Below are positions 57,901 through 64,000 of a stretch of DNA of 64,000 nucleotides, one piece after another. Position 1 is the stretch's first letter. Each line of letters starts with the position of its first letter. Below the pieces are notes generated by a model. It saw nothing but the letters and a program-made list of their open reading frames with translations. It had not been told where the DNA came from and made no database searches. Made by a program: the position numbers and the translations under genes. Source of the stretch: Ignavibacteria bacterium (GTDB lineage Bacteria; Bacteroidota; Ignavibacteria; UBA10030); contig VGVZ01000007.1 in NCBI GenBank assembly GCA_016873805.1, positions 62,001-126,000 of the forward strand, given 5' to 3'.

Positions 57901-58013
57901 CCTGCCGCGGGCAGGGAGTCGTCCTGAGCGCCCGCCTGCCGCGGGCAGGGAGTCGTCCTGAGCGCCCGCCTGCCGCGGGCAGGGAGTCGTCCTGAGCGAA
58001 GTCGAAGGACGAC
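57901..58013 (+). repeat. Tandem array, 34-bp period (CCTGCCGCGGGCAGGGAGTCGTCCTGAGCGCCCG), ending in the complete 28-bp palindrome
   Basis: Unit starts at 57901, 57935, 57969; terminal palindrome 57986-58013 identical to 57356-57383. Confidence 0.95.
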
Positions 58014-58056
58014 ATTGAGCACCGTACAGTCAAAGGACAACGGATTCCAAAGAGTG

Positions 58057-58734
58057 ATGGAAAAAACAGACCCAAGAGACACCGACACGTCAAAATCTCC
58101 GTACGCCCTGATCCTGGCGAATGGCGAAGCCCCCTCGAAGCGTCTGATCCAGACGCTCCGAAAGAATGCCGCGATCTTTGTCTGCGCAGATGGCGGAGCG
58201 GACATCGCGGCCCGGCTGAAGCTTCGTCCAGATATTATCCTTGGCGATCTCGACTCGGTATTTGCCACAACCCTGAAGCGATTTCCTCACGCGAAGAAGA
58301 TTCAGATCGATGATCAAAACTCCACCGATCTTGAGAAAGCGATCGCCTATCTGATCGAGACTGGGTATGATCGCATCGTTGTCGTCGGGGCTGAAGGGAA
58401 GCGTCTCGATCACACGATTGGAAATGTCGGGGCTCTCGCGAAATTCAGTGATCGTGCCAGCATCACTCTTGAATCGGATGACGGGACACTGCGCTACGTG
58501 GGCCGCGGCACCGAGTTTGAAGCGAAGCCCGGCTCCACCCTCTCGTTGATCCCCCTGACACATTGCGATGGCATCACCACGCAGGGATTGCAGTATCCGT
58601 TGAACGGAGAATCCCTGGAGCTGGGGGTGCGGGATGGGACATCGAATCGCGTGACATCGAGTCCGGTTCGCATCACCGTCGAGAAAGGCAACCTGCTGAT
58701 CTTTTACCGCCACGATGTGTCACCTTCCTCATGA
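58057..58734 (+). CDS. Thiamine pyrophosphokinase
   Basis: ALILANGEAPSKRLIQTLRKNAAIFVCADGGADIAARLKLRPDIILGDLDSV; VVVGAEGKRLDHTIGNV. ATG at 58057 preferred over TTG at 58015. Confidence 0.92.
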   Translation: MEKTDPRDTDTSKSPYALILANGEAPSKRLIQTLRKNAAIFVCADGGADIAARLKLRPDIILGDLDSVFATTLKRFPHAKKIQIDDQNSTDLEKAIAYLIETGYDRIVVVGAEGKRLDHTIGNVGALAKFSDRASITLESDDGTLRYVGRGTEFEAKPGSTLSLIPLTHCDGITTQGLQYPLNGESLELGVRDGTSNRVTSSPVRITVEKGNLLIFYRHDVSPSS

Positions 58735-60179
58735 CAGTCTCCCTTTCGCTTGTCGATGTCGCGTTGATTGTTCTGTACTTCTCGGCCGTCGTCTACATCG
58801 GACTGCGCGCGGCACGCAGGGAAAAGACGAGCACCGATGAATTCCTCCTCGCTGGAAGGGCGCTGACGCTTCCGATGTTTGTCGCGACGCTCGTGTCCAC
58901 GTGGTACGGGGGGATCTTGGGGGTCGGCGAGTTTTCCTATACGTACGGAATCTCGAACTGGATCGTCTTCGGCGTTCCATACTACGTGTTTGCCCTGATC
59001 TTTGCTCTCTTCCTCGCGAAGCGAATCCGCGCCACGAATCTCACGACGATTCCCGATCAGCTCGAAGCGACGTACGATCGGCGAACCGCTCTCGTCGGCA
59101 GCGCGCTCACGTTTGTTCTCGTGACACCTGCTGCCTACGTGCTGATGCTCGGAATTCTGTTCCAATTGATCTTCGGACTTGATCTTCGGACGAGCATCTT
59201 CATCACAACATTTCTCACCGTATTCTATCTCTATGCCGGCGGGTTTCGCTCGGACGTATGGGCGAATGCGTTCGAGTTCATCATGATGTTCCTCGGCTTC
59301 GCGATGATTCTTCCGTTTGCCGCTGAAAAGTTTGGCGGATTTGAGTTTATCCGGGCGAATGTTCCCCCCCTGCACTTGACCTGGCATGGGGGGAATACAT
59401 GGCAATATATTGCTGTCTGGTTCTTCATCGCACTCTGGACACTCGTTGATCCCGCCTTTCACCAGCGGTGCTATGCGGCGAAGGATGGGAAAACGGCTCA
59501 GCGAGGCATTCTCATTTCCATCCTGTTCTGGTTCTGCTTCGATTTTTTGACGAGTACGGCGGGACTGTACGCTCGCGCAACGCTCCCTGATCTTGATCAT
59601 GCGGCCAACGCGTACCCGATGCTGGCGGAAATCACGCTCCCCTCAATCGCCAAGGGGCTGTTCTACATCGGCATGCTCGCAACAATCATGTCGAGCTTAA
59701 GCAGTCTCACCTTCATCTCCGCAATGACGATCGGAAATGACATTGTCGGACGAATTGCGCAGACAATGAATCGGGAGCAGTTGGTCAATCGGTGGACCAA
59801 GATCGGGCTCATCATCTCCGCTCTCTTCTCGATCGGTTTGGCGCTCGCGGTCCCTTCCGTCGTTGAACTCTGGTACACCATCGGCACCGCGATCATCCCG
59901 GGTCTGGTTGTGCCCGTGCTGGCGAGTTATTCGCGACGGCTTCGCATTGATTCTCGATTCGCATTCGCCGCGATGCTGATTGGATGGGGGCTCTCGACGT
60001 CGAGTCTTCTCTACGGTCAATTCATTGCCGGTGGGGATCAACCATCCTACCTCTTCGGCATGGAACCCATGTATCCCGGATTGATCGCGTCGCTTCTCGT
60101 ATGGGGAATCGGTGTCTGGAAATTTCGGAGGGAGCAAAGAACACAAGAGGGTTGGAACAAGCCATCGGAGAAACAATAA
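58731..60179 (+). CDS. Sodium:solute symporter (SSS family), candidate thiamine-related transporter
   Basis: About 13 TM; STDEFLLAGRALTLPMFVATLVSTWYGGILGVGEF; ATG overlaps TPK stop (ATGA), so translationally coupled. Confidence 0.88.
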   Translation: MTVSLSLVDVALIVLYFSAVVYIGLRAARREKTSTDEFLLAGRALTLPMFVATLVSTWYGGILGVGEFSYTYGISNWIVFGVPYYVFALIFALFLAKRIRATNLTTIPDQLEATYDRRTALVGSALTFVLVTPAAYVLMLGILFQLIFGLDLRTSIFITTFLTVFYLYAGGFRSDVWANAFEFIMMFLGFAMILPFAAEKFGGFEFIRANVPPLHLTWHGGNTWQYIAVWFFIALWTLVDPAFHQRCYAAKDGKTAQRGILISILFWFCFDFLTSTAGLYARATLPDLDHAANAYPMLAEITLPSIAKGLFYIGMLATIMSSLSSLTFISAMTIGNDIVGRIAQTMNREQLVNRWTKIGLIISALFSIGLALAVPSVVELWYTIGTAIIPGLVVPVLASYSRRLRIDSRFAFAAMLIGWGLSTSSLLYGQFIAGGDQPSYLFGMEPMYPGLIASLLVWGIGVWKFRREQRTQEGWNKPSEKQ

Positions 60180-60226
60180 ACCTTCCGAAGGGATTTCGAG
60201 ACTTCTGCGATGCCCTTCGGAAGGTT
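60179..60226. terminator. Long inverted repeat at the end of the thiamine locus, likely bidirectional terminator
   Basis: AACCTTCCGAAGGG ... CCCTTCGGAAGGTT, 14-bp perfect stem between convergent genes; T-rich run only on the minus-strand side. Confidence 0.65.
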
Positions 60227-60278
60227 CATCATGCGCAGTCGGGGTTTTCCTCCCGACCGCACGTTATCACGCGTCTTT

Positions 60279-61028
60279 CTACAATCCGAACAGGATGGAA
60301 ACCGTCAGTAGCACCGAGTTGATTGACCGCGCGTTTCCGATGAAATGCTTGTCGTCCCCTGCACGATAGAGCGGATCCTTCTCATCGTTCAAGGCCAGAT
60401 ACGAATCCAGCCGCTGATCATCCTTCAGATTCACATCCTCCCATGTCTTTCCCGATATGTTCATCAGCGCGTACTCGATTCCGACGTCAAGAGTCGTGAA
60501 CGTACCGAGAGAAACCAAAATACCTCCGTTCACACCCACACCGATGCGTGATGCCGACTGAACCCTGTGCGTCCCGCTCGGAAGCTTGGTAACTCCCTGG
60601 ATCTTAATCTCTCCGGAAAACGAATGGAAGGCGGCATTTGCCCCAAGATACGGTGTCACCGGCATCAGTGGGACGCCGAGGTGGAATTCGGGACCGACTT
60701 TCATGGAAAAGATCGTCTGTGAGATTTCCAGTGAGCCCTGGCCGGGAAGTGCCTCGCCGCTGTTCGAGACCGTGCCGTAGTCCACCTGTCCCGCCAGTTT
60801 GAATCCCAATAATCCTATCCGTGCCTTTGCGTTCAGATTGTATCCTGTTGAGAAGCCATACTTGGTTCCTGCATAGTGATCTGCCGTTGTTCCCGCGAAA
60901 TCATCCATCGGCATGCGAACACCGGCTCCGCCCCCCACCTGCAACGTGACCTGTGCAAGAACAAGCGGGTGCATCGCGAGCGTCGCGAGGGCGATACTGA
61001 GCGCGCGTTTCCAACTGGTGGTTTTCAT
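60279..61028 (-). CDS. Outer-membrane beta-barrel protein
   Basis: Signal peptide ending LAQ, alternating hydrophobic strands, C-terminal ..SINSVLLTVSILFGL. Confidence 0.7.
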   Translation of the reverse strand: MKTTSWKRALSIALATLAMHPLVLAQVTLQVGGGAGVRMPMDDFAGTTADHYAGTKYGFSTGYNLNAKARIGLLGFKLAGQVDYGTVSNSGEALPGQGSLEISQTIFSMKVGPEFHLGVPLMPVTPYLGANAAFHSFSGEIKIQGVTKLPSGTHRVQSASRIGVGVNGGILVSLGTFTTLDVGIEYALMNISGKTWEDVNLKDDQRLDSYLALNDEKDPLYRAGDDKHFIGNARSINSVLLTVSILFGL

Positions 61029-61051
61029 ACCTCGGCTCCTTCTGTCGTTCT

Positions 61052-61945
61052 CTATTTTGTGTCAAGAATGATCGGGAGGCCGTCTTTTCCTGCTCCGATG
61101 ATCACGACCTTTGCATTCGCTGAATTGGCGAGTTTCTCCGTTGCCTCGATTCCTTTCCACCGGAGAAGTTGCTCGCTGATTCCCTGCGCGACGATTCGCT
61201 GGAAATCGGAGATCCCCTGCGCCTCGATCCGTTTTCGATCCGCCTCTTGTTTTTCCTTGGCAAGGATAAACTCCATGCGCTGGCTCTCCTGGTCTGCTCT
61301 CTGTTTCTGCTCGATTGCGTCGGTGAGTTGCGGCGGGAGCCCGACGTTGCGCAACGGCGTGCTCTCAACAATAACACCGCGAGGAGCGACGATCTTGGCG
61401 AGTTCCTCGAGAATCGCGACACCGAGACGTTCACGCTCCGTCGAATAGAGCGCGCTGGCCTGAAAACTTGCCGTGACAGCGCGACTAATGGATCGGAATT
61501 GCGGAATCAGGACGATGTTTTCGTAGTCGCCTCCTACGATAGTCTGGTAAACCCGAGCGGCCGAGTCGGGATTAAGCCGGTACAGCACACTGATTTCAAG
61601 TCCGATTGTCAATCCCTCACGGGAAAGGACTTGCATCAATTCCTTGTGCTCCTTTGTCTGCACCGAATACTTGTGAACCTTGGCGAGAGGATTTACCGGA
61701 TTGATGCCGGCGGAGAGCGGTCGCTCGGATACAATTCCAAAGAAATCGACAACGCCGACGTGCCCGGCCGGAATGACGGTGAAGAGTTGGGAGAGCGCAA
61801 CGACGAGGAAGAGCAGAGCGACGCCTCCGGAGATTGTGGCAGAAGTCTGGAACACAGGATTGCGCTCCTCGCGTGCTTTTTTGCTGGCCGAACGCCACGC
61901 GAAAAACGACCCCAGGGCAACGATAAAACTCACGATGAACAACAT
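61052..61945 (-). CDS. SPFH/prohibitin-family membrane protein
   Basis: N-terminal TM, AGHVGVVDFFGIVSERPLSAGINPVNPLAKVHKYSVQTKE; VESTPLRNVGLPPQLTDAIEQKQRADQESQRMEFILAKEKQEADRKRIEAQGISDFQ. Confidence 0.92.
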   Translation of the reverse strand: MLFIVSFIVALGSFFAWRSASKKAREERNPVFQTSATISGGVALLFLVVALSQLFTVIPAGHVGVVDFFGIVSERPLSAGINPVNPLAKVHKYSVQTKEHKELMQVLSREGLTIGLEISVLYRLNPDSAARVYQTIVGGDYENIVLIPQFRSISRAVTASFQASALYSTERERLGVAILEELAKIVAPRGVIVESTPLRNVGLPPQLTDAIEQKQRADQESQRMEFILAKEKQEADRKRIEAQGISDFQRIVAQGISEQLLRWKGIEATEKLANSANAKVVIIGAGKDGLPIILDTK

Positions 61946-61985
61946 GGTTCCCTCCTTATTGATAGATGAGATTGAATGAGCGCAG

Positions 61986-62789
61986 TTAGTTCATCAAACG
62001 CCATGATTGAAACGATTGACGCTTCCAGTTCTCAATCCAAAAACCGACACCGGGTCTTCCCTTAAGATGCTCTTCAGAGAATTCCCTCAGCACCGATGCG
62101 GCCCGTTCGAAGTGGCTATCGAGCTGATAGAGAAAGTATCTCGGTGGGGCATTCCGGGCGTAACCGGTCACGGTGCGGTCATACGGCCATCGCCCCTCTT
62201 CAGGAGAAACAATCTCGCGGACCGGAACGCGTTTCTTCAGTGAATCGACGTATGCGCCGACGAGCCACTCGTCGCCCGCCATCGTACCGGCAAACAGAGC
62301 GAACGATTGTCGTGGATAACGCCAGGCAAGGCGTTCCATGGGCCGCGAAATGCTTGTATCAATCGGCAACAGATGAATTGTGGCGCTCGTGATTGTGAGT
62401 TCGTACCGATCGCGTCGGCCATTCATTTCCACGTGAAGCAAGAATGTTCCTGCGGGCAGATCAATGAAATTGACGGATGCTGCCGGGCCCAGTGCTGTTG
62501 CGCAGATCGGACCGATCGATGCACCGTGGATGAGGAGAAAAATGCCGTCCCCTCGCTGGAGCAGCGTGTGAAGAACCGAGTAGTTTACGCACCCGAAAAT
62601 CTGCTCCGTTCTCATGAGAATGCTGACGACGGGCGGAACTGCTTCGCCCCGGTGAAACTCCGCAACGCGAATTTCAACCTTTCCTTCAATCGGTACAATG
62701 GTCAACGGAACTTCCCCGAAATCGGTTGCGCACGAGGGGATCATGAGAACGAGGGAAAGCGCAAGGAGGAGAGGTCGGGGGTGGCTCAT
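61986..62789 (-). CDS. Hypothetical lipoprotein
   Basis: Signal peptide with lipobox-like LMIPSCATDFGE; no recognised domain. Confidence 0.6.
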   Translation of the reverse strand: MSHPRPLLLALSLVLMIPSCATDFGEVPLTIVPIEGKVEIRVAEFHRGEAVPPVVSILMRTEQIFGCVNYSVLHTLLQRGDGIFLLIHGASIGPICATALGPAASVNFIDLPAGTFLLHVEMNGRRDRYELTITSATIHLLPIDTSISRPMERLAWRYPRQSFALFAGTMAGDEWLVGAYVDSLKKRVPVREIVSPEEGRWPYDRTVTGYARNAPPRYFLYQLDSHFERAASVLREFSEEHLKGRPGVGFWIENWKRQSFQSWRLMN

Positions 62790-62946
62790 CGCAAGGTGTC
62801 AAATCTGGGGACCTGTACCGTCACGGAGATGCGAGCATTCACAGCGGCAACGTACAAAGTTTTCCAATCGGTGTCAATTCTTTCGTGTGATCGGTAATTG
62901 ATGCGCGTGCAGAATTTGCGTATCTTTTGCTCCGAAAGGAACAAAT

Positions 62947-63735
62947 ATGGTCGAACTTGCAATAGAGGCGGCGCGCGAGGCGGGAAGACTTCTCCGGCTC
63001 CACATTGGTCGGCCGCGTGACATCGAAGTGAAACTCGGTCAGGAAACGAATCTTGTAACCGACGCGGACAAGAAAGCGGAAAAGACAATTATCCGCGTCA
63101 TCAAATCGCGATACCCATCACACGACTTCCTCGCGGAGGAATCGGGACTGCACAATCAGGTGTCGGACTATCGTTGGATTATCGATCCGCTGGATGGAAC
63201 GACAAACTTCGCCCATGGCGTGCCCATCTTCTGTGTCTCGATTGCGCTCGAACATAAAGGAAGAATCATTCTGGGTGTGGTCTATGATCCAAACCTCGAT
63301 GAACTCTTCGTCGCGGAGAGGGGAAGAGGGGCGTTCGTGAACAGCCGACCCATTCGGGTCTCCAAGACGTCTCTGCTGCGTGAGAGTCTGCTGGTCACGG
63401 GTTTCCCGTACAACATTGCCGACAATCCCGATCGAGCAATCGAGCGCTTTGTCGCTTTCCTGAAGGAGGCACGGGCCGTGCGCCGGCTCGGTTCGGCGGC
63501 TCTCGATCTCTGTTACGTTGCCGCGGGACGCTTCGATGGCTTCTGGGAGGTGTTCTTGAATCCGTGGGATATGGCCGCGGGCGTGTTGCTGGTCGAGGAG
63601 GCGGGGGGAACGTTTACGGATTTTCGAGGTCATCCATCCTCGGTGTATGACAAGCAAGTCCTCACCTCGAACGGATTGATCCACGATTCAATGATTCGCG
63701 TTCTCAAACAGGTGGGTGAACAACCGCGGCGGTAG
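62947..63735 (+). CDS. suhB: Inositol monophosphatase family protein
   Basis: LVTDADKKAEKTI, FLAEESG, WIIDPLDGTTNFAHGVPIFCVSIAL, WDMAAGVLLVEEAGG. Confidence 0.95.
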   Translation: MVELAIEAAREAGRLLRLHIGRPRDIEVKLGQETNLVTDADKKAEKTIIRVIKSRYPSHDFLAEESGLHNQVSDYRWIIDPLDGTTNFAHGVPIFCVSIALEHKGRIILGVVYDPNLDELFVAERGRGAFVNSRPIRVSKTSLLRESLLVTGFPYNIADNPDRAIERFVAFLKEARAVRRLGSAALDLCYVAAGRFDGFWEVFLNPWDMAAGVLLVEEAGGTFTDFRGHPSSVYDKQVLTSNGLIHDSMIRVLKQVGEQPRR

Positions 63736-63794
63736 TGCCCCTTAGGTCGGGCACACGTCAACCTTCTCACGTGCCCGGGGCAGATGATTCGATG

Positions 63795-64000
63795 CTACTC
63801 CTGCTTGTAGCGCTTCGCAGCACCCGGAGGGATGGTATAGATATAGCTCTCGAGGTACTCCAGGCTTCGCTCTTTCTCGTCAAGATCGATCTGGAGGAGA
63901 TCGCGGAGCGAAACCATACCTATCAATTTATCACCGGAGACGACGGGAAGATGTCTGCAGTGGGCCTTCTGCATCTTCGTGAGACATGAATCGTAGGTTT
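63795..64000 (-). CDS. CBS-domain protein, C-terminal part, truncated by window end
   Basis: Reverse strand open to the window edge: ..TKMQKAHCRHLPVVSGDKLIGMVSLRDLLQIDLDEKERSLEYLESYIYTIPPGAAKRYKQE. Confidence 0.75.
   Translation of the reverse strand, partial: TYDSCLTKMQKAHCRHLPVVSGDKLIGMVSLRDLLQIDLDEKERSLEYLESYIYTIPPGAAKRYKQE

Noticed and set aside
57849-58268. 139-aa minus-strand ORF with FDFAQDD and PAAGGRSGRLPARG repeats
   Set aside because: Generated by the 34-bp repeat array plus the antisense of TPK.

Overview
The window is about 64 kb of ordinary-density bacterial chromosome. DUF5916, HldE split into two genes, TamB, a WD40/beta-barrel protein and a TonB receptor point to a Gram-negative of the FCB (Bacteroidota/Ignavibacteria-like) type; this placement is inference. 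Most of the window is housekeeping or conserved accessory genes: xerD-like recombinase, lysA, asd, homocysteine methyltransferase/MTHFR fusion, nusB, rnr, tamB, split hldE, htpX, suhB, and several transporters and ABC systems. Two regions stand out. (1) 57.18-58.02 kb: a small GIY-YIG nuclease gene sits inside a cluster of palindromic repeats. Two identical 28-bp palindromes flank it as direct copies, and there are tandem arrays with 46, 34 and 26 bp periods. Two palindrome families share the loop core GAGCGAAGTCG but have different self-complementary arms. The island lies inside a TPP-riboswitch-controlled thiamine uptake locus (TonB receptor, thiamine pyrophosphokinase, SSS symporter). (2) 1.85-9.12 kb: a minus-strand cluster encodes two GcvH-like proteins that appear to lack the lipoyl lysine, a HybA-like ferredoxin, a NrfD/HybB-like membrane protein, a c-heme-containing histidine kinase, a sigma54 response regulator and an archaemetzincin. 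No catalytic oxidoreductase subunit is present nearby. Smaller observations include an unannotated 49-aa membrane ORF, a VKOR-like/HDAC-like gene pair and a cyclase-TPR fusion. All product calls come from reading translated motifs; no database search was possible.
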